DNA of 64,000 bases from Larkinella humicola (GTDB taxonomy: Bacteria > Bacteroidota > Bacteroidia > Cytophagales > Spirosomataceae). The position numbers and the translations under genes were made by a program. Of this stretch, positions 53,563 to 63,300 are shown piece after piece. The notes beneath the pieces are model-generated. The model made no database searches. It saw only the letters and a program-made list of their open reading frames with translations, and was not told where the DNA came from. Numbering within the stretch: position 1 is the first letter of the stretch; every line of letters begins with the position of its first letter. The DNA lies in contig NZ_VTWS01000005.1 of assembly GCF_008727875.1 (NCBI RefSeq), positions 1 through 64,000 of the forward strand. The letters run 5' to 3'.

Positions 53563-53622
53563 TTATCGGCAACAACAACAGCAACAAAGCAGAGCTTTCA
53601 GACGGCGTTCGACCAGCGTCAT
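53563..53622 (-). CDS. Poly-cysteine leader peptide upstream of phyH (19 aa)
   Basis: ATG at 53622, TAA at 53563. The product is MTLVERRLKALLCCCCCCR. Six consecutive Cys codons (TGT TGC TGT TGT TGT TGC) then one Arg codon precede the stop. A candidate TACATTTT -7 box at 53636-53643 would start transcription only about 7 nt before the ATG. Runs of one rare amino acid in a short ORF before structured RNA are the classic sign of attenuation by charged-tRNA supply, as in amino-acid operons and in the cysteine-responsive poly-Cys ORFs of mycobacteria. The tRNA-Cys gene lies 69 bp upstream. Confidence 0.75.
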   Translation of the reverse strand: MTLVERRLKALLCCCCCCR

Positions 53623-53690
53623 AAGCGAAGGAGATAAAATGTAGTGATGAAAAAATGACCGAAACCTACGGAGTAATCCTTGAAAAGTGA

Positions 53691-53776
53691 GGTCCCGAGC
53701 GAATTCGAACGGCAGCGGCCGACCGTCGCTGTAGGAGATTTTGCAGACCTCTGCCTGGCCACCCGGCCACGGGACC
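53691..53776 (-). tRNA. tRNA-Cys (anticodon GCA) with a 16-nt insertion in the T arm
   Basis: Read on minus: acceptor GGTCCCG/CGGGACC, D arm GCC/GGC, anticodon stem GAGGT/ATCTC with loop CTGCAAA (GCA at 53742-53744), variable CTAC. The T stem is AGCGA/TCGCT (53726-53730 and 53698-53702) with loop TTCGAAT. Between the 5' T-stem strand and the loop lies a 16-nt insert at 53710-53725 (CGGTCGGCCGCTGCCG), which can itself form a short CGGT/GCCG hairpin. Without the insert this is an ordinary bacterial tRNA-Cys with perfect stems. CCA is not encoded. It may be a functional tRNA with an expanded arm, an interrupted tRNA, or a pseudogene. Confidence 0.75.
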
Positions 53777-53874
53777 TTGTATACTTATCCAACGAACAGC
53801 AACTAACGAATCAACGGGAGCGAAACACTCCGAGGTTTAATGCAAATTGAACAGACGGGAAGAAGAGAAAGGGA

Positions 53875-53994
53875 TCAACAACAACAGGCTACGGGCGTGC
53901 CAATAATACCGCCCGGAAAAGACGATGAAAGCAAAGAAGGCCGGAAACCGGCTAAACGGATCGAAGCTACGCGAACTATACTGGATAATTTCAT
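53875..53994 (-). CDS. Leader-type ORF ending in three Cys codons, upstream of tRNA-Cys (39 aa)
   Basis: ATG at 53994 (MKLSSIVRVASIRLAGFRPS...), stop TGA at 53875, with the last residues GTPVACCC encoded TGT TGT TGT. It lies 99 bp upstream of tRNA-Cys on the same strand and shares the 11-mer CTGTTGTTGTT-type run with the two other Cys-ended ORFs. A candidate promoter is at 54040-54069. The 5' two thirds is not otherwise distinctive, so coding status rests on the ending and on recurrence. Confidence 0.5.
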   Translation of the reverse strand: MKLSSIVRVASIRLAGFRPSLLSSSFPGGIIGTPVACCC

Positions 53995-54039
53995 ACAACG
54001 AAACTGAAAAAGGACTGGTTATAGGATAACCAATGCATT

Positions 54040-54069
54040 AAACAATAGTCTACTTAATCATTAGACAAA
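54040..54069 (-). promoter_or_regulatory. Candidate promoter for the tRNA-Cys/leader transcript
   Basis: Minus-strand TTTG (54066-54069), an 18-nt spacer, then TATTGTTT (54040-54047), close to the Bacteroidota consensus. Initiation near 54033 would be about 40 nt before the Cys-ended ORF. The region up to the permease stop at 54162 is AT-rich with nothing else seen. Confidence 0.35.
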
Positions 54070-54161
54070 GTAAAGTATATAAAAAATAGATTCCAAATTT
54101 CCCCGGAATTAATTGCGTCGGATTTGCAGGAGAAAAGGCTTTTTTTCATGGGATTCTGTTT

Positions 54162-55598
54162 TTATTCTTCCTCCCGAACCGACCGGTTCCGGCGGTTTAG
54201 TCCGTAATAAATCGGGACGCCAATGAGGGCAATGATCAGCCCCGGCCACGTATACGTGGGCTTGTAGATGATAAGCAACCCGCAAAACGCAACGCCCATT
54301 AGAATGTACAGGGCCGGTAAAACCGGGTAACCGAACGCTTTGTAGGGGCGCGGCACCTCCGGTTTTCTCCTTCGCAGAATGAAAATCCCCCAGATCGTCA
54401 GGATGTAAAACAGCACGACAACGAACGAAATCATGTCCAGCAAATCACCGTACTTCCCACTCAGACACAACACCGACGCCACCAGGCCTTGAATCCAAAG
54501 GGCAAATTCGGGAACGGCATGCTGGTTTAGCTTGGCGGTTTTCCGAAAAAACAAACCGTCTTTGGCCATGCTGTAATACACCCGCGCACCGGCCAGAATC
54601 AGGCCGTTGTTGCAGCCGAACGTCGCAATCATGATCATGACGGCAAAGAGCGCTGTTCCGCTGGCACCAAAAATGGCCTGGGCAGCCGCAATGCCAACCC
54701 GGTCTTTATCCGTAAAACCAATGTCCTGCAACGGCAAAACCGCTGTAAACATGATGTTCAACGAAACGTACAGAACGGTAACCAGCAGCGTCCCCAGCAG
54801 CAGGCTCAGGCCAATGTTCCGCTTCGGGTTGGTGATTTCACCGGCCACAAATGTGACGTTGTTCCAGGCATCGTAACTGATCACCGAACCGACCATGGCG
54901 GCAGCAATGGCGCCACCCAAAGCCGGAAGGCCGATGTAGTTTTGAAAAGAACCGTCGCCGGACAGTTTGCGAATGTGCCAGGCGTCGCTCCAGTTCGCCG
55001 TCCAGACGTCCGGTTTGAGGTAGATAAACCCGAACACGATCAACCCCAGCAAGCTCAGCACTTTGGTGGCCGTAAAGGTAGTCTGGATCATTTTTCCGCC
55101 TTTCACGCCTTTCGTATTGATGTAGGTCAGCAGCAGAATCAGACCGATGGACAACACCTGGGCCGGTGAAATCCGGAACGAACCCAGGGCGAAAAGCGTC
55201 ACGTCTTCGCTCAGTTCCGGCACGAAATAAGCCAGAAACTTAAAAAACGAGACGCCCACTGCCGCAATCGTTCCGGTCTGGATGACGGCAAACAGACTCC
55301 AGCCGTACAGAAAAGCCACCAGCGGATTGTACGCTTCTTTGAGATACACATATTGACCACCGGCTTTGGGGTACATGCCACTCAGTTCGCCGTAACTCAG
55401 GGCCGCCGTCAGGGTCATAAAACCGCTGATCAGCCAGACGGCAATGAGCCAGCCCGCCGAACCGATGTTGCGGGTGATGTCGGCACTGACGATAAAAATG
55501 CCGGAACCGATCATTCCCCCTGCCACCAGCAGCGTGGCATCCAGCAGCCCCAATTCGCGCTTCAGTTCGGTAACCGGCGTAACGTCAACAGCTTCCAT
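54162..55598 (-). CDS. APC-family amino acid permease
   Basis: A 478-residue, twelve-helix protein. The first helix has GGMIGSGIFIVSADI, the substrate-binding GSGIF unwinding of the APC fold, followed by ALSYGELSGMYPKAGGQYVYLKEAYNP. Members import amino acids and related amines. It starts 3 bp after the SsuD-like gene, so both are in one operon. With the sulfur context it may import a sulfur-containing amino acid or sulfonate such as taurine or a cysteine derivative; that is inference. Confidence 0.88.
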   Translation of the reverse strand: MEAVDVTPVTELKRELGLLDATLLVAGGMIGSGIFIVSADITRNIGSAGWLIAVWLISGFMTLTAALSYGELSGMYPKAGGQYVYLKEAYNPLVAFLYGWSLFAVIQTGTIAAVGVSFFKFLAYFVPELSEDVTLFALGSFRISPAQVLSIGLILLLTYINTKGVKGGKMIQTTFTATKVLSLLGLIVFGFIYLKPDVWTANWSDAWHIRKLSGDGSFQNYIGLPALGGAIAAAMVGSVISYDAWNNVTFVAGEITNPKRNIGLSLLLGTLLVTVLYVSLNIMFTAVLPLQDIGFTDKDRVGIAAAQAIFGASGTALFAVMIMIATFGCNNGLILAGARVYYSMAKDGLFFRKTAKLNQHAVPEFALWIQGLVASVLCLSGKYGDLLDMISFVVVLFYILTIWGIFILRRRKPEVPRPYKAFGYPVLPALYILMGVAFCGLLIIYKPTYTWPGLIIALIGVPIYYGLNRRNRSVREEE

Positions 55599-55601
55599 GG
55601 A

Positions 55602-56768
55602 TTATACCAGAACAGAATTGGTTAAAGGTGTCACGGGCGTTTCGGTGGGAATGCGGTTTTGCAAAACCGGCATCGAGACGTTTGGCAGATGCGGCAAAAC
55701 CAGGTCGGCGAAGTAATTGGCCTCTTCGATCAGCGGAAAACCGGAGAAAATAAACGCCCGGATGCCCATGTCCAGGTAGCGGTTCAGCTTCTTGATGATT
55801 TGCTCGGGACTCCCGACCAAACCGCCCCCGCAGCCCGAAAACACCTTGCCGATGTGCGTCCAGAGAATGTCTTCCACGTAGCCGTCGTCGTCGGCGGTTT
55901 CGCGCAGTTCGTCCTGCCGAACCACTCCCAGCGAACGCGAATCCTCGCCCCGGCTGCGGATTTCCTTCCCGCGTTGCTCATCGAACTTCGACATCAGCCG
56001 CTTGGCGTACGCGCGCGCTTCGGCTTCCGTTTCCCGCACAATGACGTGGACGCGCAACCCGAAGTCAATTTGGCGCCCCTCGGCAGCGGCCCGCGCACTC
56101 ATGTCCTGCATGGTTGCGTACAGGCTTTCCTCCGATTCGGGCCACATCAGAAACACGTCGCAGTGTTTGGCACAGACTTCCCGCGAGCCGGGCGACGTGC
56201 CGCCAAAATACAACAGCGGCCCGCCGTTTTGCTGGTACGGTTTCACCGGATCGGCGGGCATGTTGAACTGGTAAATCTCACCTTTGTAGTCAATGCGATC
56301 CTGCGTCCAGGCCTGTTTCAGGATTTCGATGATTTCGGCGCAACGGCGGTAGCGGAAGTCGGGGTTTTCGCGCGTTCCCGGCAGATCCGAGTTGATAATG
56401 TTGAGAATCAGCCGTCCTTTCAGCATGTGATCGAGCGAGGCAATGGCGCGCGCCAGCATGGGCGGGTGAATTTCGCCGGTTCGGATGGCCGTCAGCAAGT
56501 TGATGGACTGGGTTTCGGGTGCCACTCCGGCAGCAAACGTCAGCACATCCTGCCCGACCGTGAACGCCGTTGGAAACAGAATGGAGCTGAAGCCCCGGTT
56601 TTCGGCCGTCAGCGTGATGTCGCGACAATGTTCAAAATTGCTCCGGCGCTCCTCGTCCAGAACGCCCAGGTATTCGGTGTCGCCCCCGATGATGTCGTTG
56701 AACCAGGAGATTTCCGCCACGCGCTGGGGCGTCCGGATGGATACGGTTTTTAGGTTTGATAAAGTCAT
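55602..56768 (-). CDS. ssuD: LLM-class flavin monooxygenase, SsuD-like (alkanesulfonate-type)
   Basis: From the ATG at 56768 ([14 protein letters not shown]) the protein has 388 residues. Several blocks align with the FMNH2-dependent alkanesulfonate monooxygenase Ssu[73 protein letters not shown] and the terminal [23 protein letters not shown]. SsuD releases sulfite from sulfonates under sulfur limitation. An NAD(P)H:FMN reductase (SsuE) is not seen in the window. The gene is co-transcribed with the permease. The family includes dimethylsulfone and other monooxygenases, so the exact substrate is open. Confidence 0.85.
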   Translation of the reverse strand: MTLSNLKTVSIRTPQRVAEISWFNDIIGGDTEYLGVLDEERRSNFEHCRDITLTAENRGFSSILFPTAFTVGQDVLTFAAGVAPETQSINLLTAIRTGEIHPPMLARAIASLDHMLKGRLILNIINSDLPGTRENPDFRYRRCAEIIEILKQAWTQDRIDYKGEIYQFNMPADPVKPYQQNGGPLLYFGGTSPGSREVCAKHCDVFLMWPESEESLYATMQDMSARAAAEGRQIDFGLRVHVIVRETEAEARAYAKRLMSKFDEQRGKEIRSRGEDSRSLGVVRQDELRETADDDGYVEDILWTHIGKVFSGCGGGLVGSPEQIIKKLNRYLDMGIRAFIFSGFPLIEEANYFADLVLPHLPNVSMPVLQNRIPTETPVTPLTNSVLV

Positions 56769-56791
56769 TTTAGTAGATTGGATTAGAGAAG

Positions 56792-56853
56792 TGAGACAAG
56801 AGAGTAAAGACAAAATCAAATTCAGCGGCTTTAGTCTTTACTCTCTTGTCTCA
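56792..56853. repeat. Perfect 20-bp palindrome upstream of the SsuD-like gene
   Basis: TGAGACAAGAGAGTAAAGAC (56792-56811) pairs perfectly with its complement at 56834-56853 around 22 nt. It lies between the amidohydrolase stop and the monooxygenase ATG. It may terminate most read-through, so the two genes could be separately controlled. Confidence 0.7.
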
Positions 56854-56941
56854 ACTCTTTTGTCTTATAAAAAAATGTAGCAGGGAGTCAAACCGCTCCC
56901 TACTAGACACATACAACTAACTTTTTCTGTCAATTAAAAAG

Positions 56942-58666
56942 CTATCGTTTGAACACCGTCTGGCCTTCCTTGATGGTTTCCAGCACAACGATGTCTTTGA
57001 TCTTCAGCGGATCGATGGTCAGCGGATTGTCCGACAACACCACCAGATCGGCCAGTTTTCCCTTTTCAATGGAACCTTTCGTCTTTTCTTCAAAATATTG
57101 GTAGGCCCCGTTGATCGTCAGCGCGCGCAGGCCTTCGATGGGCGTGACCCGCTCCTCCGGCCCGATGGTTTTTCCGGAACGCGACTGGCGGTTGACCGAC
57201 GACCACAGCAAAAACAGGTGATTGACCGGCGTAACGCCATAATCCGTGTGGTTCGTAAAAGGGATATTTCGCTTCAGGGCCGATTTCAGCGGACTCGAAT
57301 AAAAGGCCCGGTCCTGACCCAAATTTTGAACGTGAACATCCCCCCAGAAAAAGGTGTGGTTCGTAAAAAACGACGGCACCAGCCCCAGCTTTTTGTATTG
57401 ATCCAACTGGTCGGCGCGCACAAACTGCGAGTGAATCACGACGGGCCGCCGGGCGGTGCTGGTGGTTTTCAGATCGCGGTTGGCGGCTTCGATGGCCGTG
57501 AGGTACATGTCGATGGCTGCGTCGCCGTTGCAATGCACAAATACCTGAATGTTGTTTTCGAACCCTTTTTTAACCGCTGCGTTGAACTGCTCCTGCGTCG
57601 TTACCGGAAAGCCTTTGCACTCGATGTTGTCGCAGCCGGGCACTTTGGTCAGATACGGTTTTCCGAAAAAAGCGGTTTTCCCCTGCGGAGAACCATCCGA
57701 GACAAACTTGAATCCATTCAATTTCAGGTGATTGTCCAGCACACCGTACTTGAAATCTGGATTCCCCAGCACCTTGTCGATGATCCCGTACGACGGCAGC
57801 GTTTCGATGTCGATGAACAGCGCGTTGCGTTCGGCGGCTTTTTTGAGCAGTTGCAGCGATTCGAAGCTGGTGCTGCCGTCCTGCGCCGTCGTGATGCCGT
57901 GGCTGGCGTAGAACGTCTGCTGATCCTTTAAATCATTGATCTGGTCGTCCAGCGTCGCGGGTTTGCTGTCTCCTTTCCCCCGAATCAGCCCCTGCGCCTT
58001 TTCCTGCAGCAGCCCTTCGGGTTCATTAGTACCCGTTTTGCGGACAATCATCCCCCCCGCCGGATCTTTCGTATTGCGGTCGATGCCCGCAGCTTTCAGA
58101 GCCGCCGAATTGGCGACGGCCATGTGGCCCGAAACGTGCGTAATCACCACCGGATTGTTCGGAAAAGCACCGTCCAGATCCTCTTTAGTCGGGTGTCGTT
58201 TCTCCGCCAACTGATCGACATCGTAGCCGAAACCACTGATCCATTCGCCATCCGCTATTTTCCTGTCGGCTTTGTGTTTCTGCAATTCGGCCACCAGATC
58301 GGCAATGTTTTTGACCGGGCCAACCGGCGGGGCCGCCACGTTGGCGGTTTTGGCCCGGCCCAGCCCCATGAAGTGGCTGTGTCCGTCGATAAAACCGGGA
58401 ATGACGGTTTTTCCACCCAGATCCACAACGACGGTATTGGCTCCTTTCAATTTGGAAATATCCGCCGTCGAACCCACGTCCAGAATTTTACCGCCCTGCA
58501 CGGCCACCGCCTGCGCAACCGCATTGGAAGCATTGACGGTGATGATTTTGCCATTGATGTAAATCTTGTCGGCAACGGCTTGGGGCGATTTACCATCGCC
58601 GGGAGGGTGGCGGAAGGCGTAAAACGGGAGGGTTGCGAGGGAGAACAACGCGAGGGTCTTTTTCAT
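56942..58666 (-). CDS. Secreted amidohydrolase (YtcJ-like metal-dependent hydrolase)
   Basis: From the ATG at 58666 (MKKTLALFSLATLPFYAF) the protein has 574 residues with an N-terminal signal. The amidohydrolase fold opens with IYINGKIITVNA and the metal-binding FIDGHSHFMG near residue 93 (HxH). Later DGSPQGKTAF, a CNGDAAIDMYL His region and the TNHTDYGVTPVNH region match YtcJ. The family cleaves amide or ester bonds of small molecules. In the periplasm it would process the substrate imported by SusC/SusD before the permease. Confidence 0.88.
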   Translation of the reverse strand: MKKTLALFSLATLPFYAFRHPPGDGKSPQAVADKIYINGKIITVNASNAVAQAVAVQGGKILDVGSTADISKLKGANTVVVDLGGKTVIPGFIDGHSHFMGLGRAKTANVAAPPVGPVKNIADLVAELQKHKADRKIADGEWISGFGYDVDQLAEKRHPTKEDLDGAFPNNPVVITHVSGHMAVANSAALKAAGIDRNTKDPAGGMIVRKTGTNEPEGLLQEKAQGLIRGKGDSKPATLDDQINDLKDQQTFYASHGITTAQDGSTSFESLQLLKKAAERNALFIDIETLPSYGIIDKVLGNPDFKYGVLDNHLKLNGFKFVSDGSPQGKTAFFGKPYLTKVPGCDNIECKGFPVTTQEQFNAAVKKGFENNIQVFVHCNGDAAIDMYLTAIEAANRDLKTTSTARRPVVIHSQFVRADQLDQYKKLGLVPSFFTNHTFFWGDVHVQNLGQDRAFYSSPLKSALKRNIPFTNHTDYGVTPVNHLFLLWSSVNRQSRSGKTIGPEERVTPIEGLRALTINGAYQYFEEKTKGSIEKGKLADLVVLSDNPLTIDPLKIKDIVVLETIKEGQTVFKR

Positions 58667-58682
58667 GATGTATTGAGTTTTG

Positions 58683-58759
58683 GCCCCTAAATCCCCTAAA
58701 GGGGACTTTGTGCATCTGGACATTTCAGCGTCCAAGTCCCCTTTAGGGGATTTAGGGGC
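58683..58759. repeat. 26-bp palindrome between susD and the amidohydrolase
   Basis: GCCCCTAAATCCCCTAAAGG and the following GGACTT (58683-58708) pair perfectly with 58734-58759 around 25 nt. The CCCTAAAGGGG-type words recur in intergenic palindromes of many Bacteroidota. It is a probable terminator or mRNA stabiliser between two genes of the same strand. Confidence 0.75.
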
Positions 58760-58808
58760 AACTGTGTTGAAGGGAGAGTTTTCCGAAATCGTTGCTCATT
58801 ATCACCAA

Positions 58809-60257
58809 CTAACGTGGCGCTAAGGCATTATACGCCAACTCGTTGCTCGGAATCGACCAGACGTAATTACCGGCTGTCGGTGCGATTTCGGGAGCCGTTC
58901 CGGCGTTGCCGGTTTTGGCTGGTAAAGGCTGTACGCGACGCAGCAAATCCGGTGTTCGAAACCCTTCGCCCAGCAATTCGATGCGTCGTTCGTTCAGGAT
59001 CGTGCCGACCAGTTCATCTTTCGAACCAAGGCCCGTCGTGAACGAAAAAGCTGCATCCGACCGGTTTCGAACGGCCTTCAGCAAAGCCGTGGCCGTTGCC
59101 AGATTGCCGGTTTGGGCAGCCGCTTCGGCATAATTCAGCAGGACTTCGGCGTAGCGAATCAGCGGAACGTAATCGGTATAAGGCGCCGAATTTTTCGGAA
59201 ACTTCCGCAGCAGTTTCTGGCCCGTTGCGTTGGTGGTAATCAGGTTTTTGCGGGCATCGGTCGAGGTGGCCGCAGCGAAAACCGGATCGGCCGCAATAGC
59301 CGTGGTGCTCAGGTACAAAACCGGCGATAAGTAATTGGCGGCCAGTGCACTCTGCAAACCCGGTGCTTCAGCGGGGTTGATAAACGGAATGGTAAACAGC
59401 GCTTCCCCGCCGACGTACGATCCACCAAAAACCGTGGCGATGCTGGCTTCCAGCCGGTGCGTCAGCGTTCCCGAAACATACTGGTAGGGAGCGGTAGCGG
59501 GCACCAGTTTAGCGGCTTCCGTCACCACATTGGCATAATCCCCTTTCGACAGATACGCCCGGGTTTTCAGGGCAATCGCCGTCGCTTTGTGCGCCCGCGA
59601 CGCGTTCAGGAGCGCCGTTGCATAGGCGGCTGGCAAATCGGTTTCGGCTTCGTTCAAATCCTTGATAATCTGTGCATACACTTCGGCGACGGTGCTAAAC
59701 GGGAAGTCGTTGTTGCTGCCCGACGTTTCGGCTTTCAGGCGCAAAGGCAAAGCCGGGCTGCCGCTGCTCTGGGCAAACGGTTTGGCGTAGGTTTGCACCA
59801 GGCTCAGGTAACTGAACGCCCGCAGGAACTTGGCTTCGGCGATGTAGTTTTTGCGCAGCGAATCGGCTACCACCGTCGAGTTGGCCAGGTTTTCAATCAG
59901 CAGATTGGACGAATTGATGGTCGTGTAGGCCGCACTCCAGACCGCGTTGACGAAATCCCCCGACGCCGTGATCGATTGGTTCCAGACGTTGGCACCGGTT
60001 GAGTTATTGCCATCGTTCTGGCTGAATTCGTTGCCGCGTTGTTCGTTAAAAACGATAAACCGGCCGCCGTAAAACGACTGGCTGCTAAACTGCGCGTACA
60101 AACCGTTCACCTGCGCCAGCACCTTGGCGGGTGTGCTGTAGGCCGATTCGTTGGAAATGGTGGTGACCGGCTGCTTGTCGAGCAGGTCTTCCTGGCAGGC
60201 CGATAGCAGCAGGGCGACGGCGAGAATACTATACGTGTAGTTGCGAATGAATTTCAT
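58809..60257 (-). CDS. SusD/RagB-family outer-membrane lipoprotein
   Basis: From the ATG at 60257 (MKFIRNYTYSILAVALLLSACQ) the protein has 482 residues with a lipobox (LLSAC) and tetratricopeptide-like helices of the SusD fold: YAQFSSQSFYGGRF, LIENLANSTVV, AKFLRAFSYLSLVQ and the terminal ELLGEGFRTPDLLRR. It binds substrate on the cell surface and hands it to the SusC partner encoded directly upstream. The open frame runs to 60314 inside a palindrome. The ligand here is not necessarily a glycan; the neighbouring genes suggest an organosulfur or amide compound. Confidence 0.9.
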   Translation of the reverse strand: MKFIRNYTYSILAVALLLSACQEDLLDKQPVTTISNESAYSTPAKVLAQVNGLYAQFSSQSFYGGRFIVFNEQRGNEFSQNDGNNSTGANVWNQSITASGDFVNAVWSAAYTTINSSNLLIENLANSTVVADSLRKNYIAEAKFLRAFSYLSLVQTYAKPFAQSSGSPALPLRLKAETSGSNNDFPFSTVAEVYAQIIKDLNEAETDLPAAYATALLNASRAHKATAIALKTRAYLSKGDYANVVTEAAKLVPATAPYQYVSGTLTHRLEASIATVFGGSYVGGEALFTIPFINPAEAPGLQSALAANYLSPVLYLSTTAIAADPVFAAATSTDARKNLITTNATGQKLLRKFPKNSAPYTDYVPLIRYAEVLLNYAEAAAQTGNLATATALLKAVRNRSDAAFSFTTGLGSKDELVGTILNERRIELLGEGFRTPDLLRRVQPLPAKTGNAGTAPEIAPTAGNYVWSIPSNELAYNALAPR

Positions 60258-60300
60258 ATGGGATACTGTTCTGAGGAATTGCTGTTTTGCCCTAAGCCTT

Positions 60301-60378
60301 AAAAACGCCCCCAATCCCCTGAAGGGGGCTACACCGTCCAGATTCGGAAGCCCCCTTCAGGGGATTGGGGGCGTTTTT
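60301..60378. terminator. Perfect 30-bp-arm palindrome between susC and susD
   Basis: AAAAACGCCCCCAATCCCCT and ten more bases (60301-60330) are exactly complementary to 60349-60378, with an 18-nt loop, an A-run on one side and a T-run on the other. It is a bidirectional terminator by form, yet it sits between two genes that need balanced expression, so it may set the SusC:SusD ratio. Confidence 0.8.
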
Positions 60379-60392
60379 AAGGTTGGGCATTT

Positions 60393-63300
60393 TTAAAAAC
60401 CGACATTTAAACCGACTGTGAACACCGATGCATTGACCGGTACGTTCTGGTCTTTCCCGGAATTGATGGAATTTCCGTTGATCGAAACTTCGGGATCGGA
60501 ACCGGTGTAGTTGGTGATTGTGAAGAGGTTAGCCGCCTGCACATAGGCCCGCGCCGATGCGATGTATTTGGCAATCCCGATCCGCTGCACCGGCACGCGG
60601 TAGCCCAGCGCCACATTTTTCAGCTTGACAAACGAGCCATCCTCGACGTTGGTCGTGTTGGCCGACGAAAAACCACCGGTGAAGCTGTCGCCCCAAACCA
60701 GTTTCGGAATCTCGGTCACCTGGCCGGGCGTGGTCCAGCGATCCTTGATAAACGTGCCATTGTTGAAATACCGCTGATCGGAAAGCGTGGCCCGGGTTCC
60801 GTTGTACAGTTTATTGCCGCCGGAAAAGATGATCCCAATCACGACATCGAAGTCCCCGTACGCCAGGTTGTTGTTGAATCCGCCGTAATAGGTCGGTAGC
60901 GAAGGCCCCTGAATCCGGCCATCGGCGTAGTTGTCGATGGCCGGGGCCGTACCGCCTTCGAGGTAGGTAAACCGCTTCGCCACCGCGTCATACTGAACCG
61001 TTTCGTTGTTACGGTTGATGTACAACTTGTTTCCATTGGCCGGATTGACGCCCGGAGACGGCACCGCGAAAATAGAGCCGACAGAATAACCCACGCGGGT
61101 GATGTTCTGAATCCCGAAGGTGCTGAGGTTGGTGGGGTAAATGTCACCGCCGGGCCCCAGGGATGTCACCCGGTTTTTGAGCGTGGCGACGTTGAAACTC
61201 GCATTCCACTGGAATTTTCCTTTGGTCAGAATCCCGGCGTTGATCGCCAGTTCAACGCCGGAATTGTATAACGATCCGACGTTGGCGGCAATCGAATTGC
61301 CCGGAATGCCTTTCGACAGCGGCTGAGGTGCATTCAGAATCAGACCGTCGATGGTGTTTTTGTAGTAATCAGCCTCCAGCGTAATGCGGTTGTTCCACAA
61401 CCCGACGTTCAATCCGATGTCGATTTTCTTGCTCGATTCCCAGCGCAAATCCGGATTGCCGGCCTGCCCGAACGACAGGCTGGCAACACCCGCGTAGGTT
61501 CCCGAACCAAACTGCGACAGGGCCGCGTAGTCGTTCAGGCTGCTGTTGCCGACAATGCCGTAACTAGCCCGGATCTTGACGTCGTTGAGCGTTTGCGACA
61601 GCGACGCATTTTTGTAAAACGGTTCCTCCGACAGGTTCCAGCCCACCGACCCTCCGCCAAAGTTGCCCCACTTGTTTCCCGCAGCCAGGGCCGACAAACC
61701 ATCCCGACGGAAGTTGAAACTGAACAAATACTTGCGTTTGTAATCGTAACTCACATTGCTGAAATACGACAGCAACCCGTTTTCCGAAAAGACGTTCGCG
61801 GTCGGTGTAATGGTGGTAAAACCGCCCTGGTAATTGGTGTAAAACGGATCGGCCAAACCGGTGCGGGTGGCGCCCCAGCCATCCACTTTCCGGTAAATTT
61901 CCTCGTGACCGACGAGCAATCTCAGATTATGGTTCTCAGCAAAGGTGGTGCTGTAGGAAAGCGTGTTGGTCCAGTTGGAGCGGAAGTAAACCGTATTGGA
62001 GTTGGTGGCCGCCCCGTTGGTGGCAAAACCGTCGCCACTGTAGGGGTTCCGAAACTCCTTGTTTTCAACCACATAGTTATCAATCCCGTAGACGGTTTTC
62101 AATTTCAGGTCTTTCAGAATTTCAAATTCGGCGAAGACGCTGCCGATCAGGGTGTTGTTTTCGGATGAGTTTTTGTCCAGATCCAGAATCGTTTGCAGGT
62201 TGTAGGCATTGAAAACTCCGAGGGCCGAACTGTTGGGGCCGTAGCCGATGTTGCCGTTGGCGCGGTTGATGTTGTAAGATCCGTCCGCGTTGTAAACCGG
62301 CACGTTGGGGGGCAGAATGTAGGTCAGCCGCGCCAGGGGTTGCAGGCCGATGTACTGGGTGTTGACGCTGTTTCCGGACGAAGACGCCACCGAGTTGGGA
62401 CCAATCGCGCCCGAATTGGGTCCGGCATTGACTGATTTGCTGTATGTTAAGCTGGTTCCGATGCTGATGCTGCGGTTCAGTTTGTGCTCCAGATTCAGGC
62501 GGGCCGACTGCCGTTTGAACGTATTGGTTTTCAGAATCCCGTTCTGGTCGGAATGATTGAGCGACAGGAAGTAATTGGTCGCGTCGTTGGCGCCCGAAAC
62601 GCTGACGGTATGGTTTTGCGATACGCCGGTCTGATACGCGACATCGTTCCAGTCGGTGCCCACGTCGCTGCCATCCGCATTTTTCCCCAGCACAAAACCG
62701 GGGGTCAAACCGGCGTTGACGCGCGCTTCGTTTTTGATCGTCACGTAATCGGCCGGGTTCAGCAGCGGCAACAGATTGAACGGTTTACTAAAGCTCACCC
62801 AACCGTCGTAGCTCACCTTGGTCCGGCCTTTTTTTCCCTTTTTAGTCGTAATCACCACCACACCGTTGGCGGCCCGGGAACCGTAAATAGCCGTGGCCGA
62901 GGCATCTTTCAGAATATCAATCGTCTCAATATCACTGGGATTGATGTCGGCCAGCGGGTTGTTACCCACCGCTCCACCGGCGGAGCCCGTAAAAACCGTC
63001 ACCCCATCGACCAGAATCAGCGGGTACACCGACGACGTGATTGAGTTGATCCCCCGGATGCGAAAAACCGGCGTTGCGTTCAGGGCACTGCTGGGCTGAA
63101 CGATGTTGACCCCGGCAGCCTGCCCCCCTAGAAGTTGGTCGAGGCTTTGGGCCGGACGGTTTTCCAGTTGCGTTGCCGAAACCTTGGAGGCCGAACCCGT
63201 AAACGCTTTTTTGCTTTCGCTGGAATAGCCGGTAACAATCACTTCATTTAACTGACGGGTGTCGGCCGTCAGGGTAATAGCAAACGACGTCTGATTGCCG

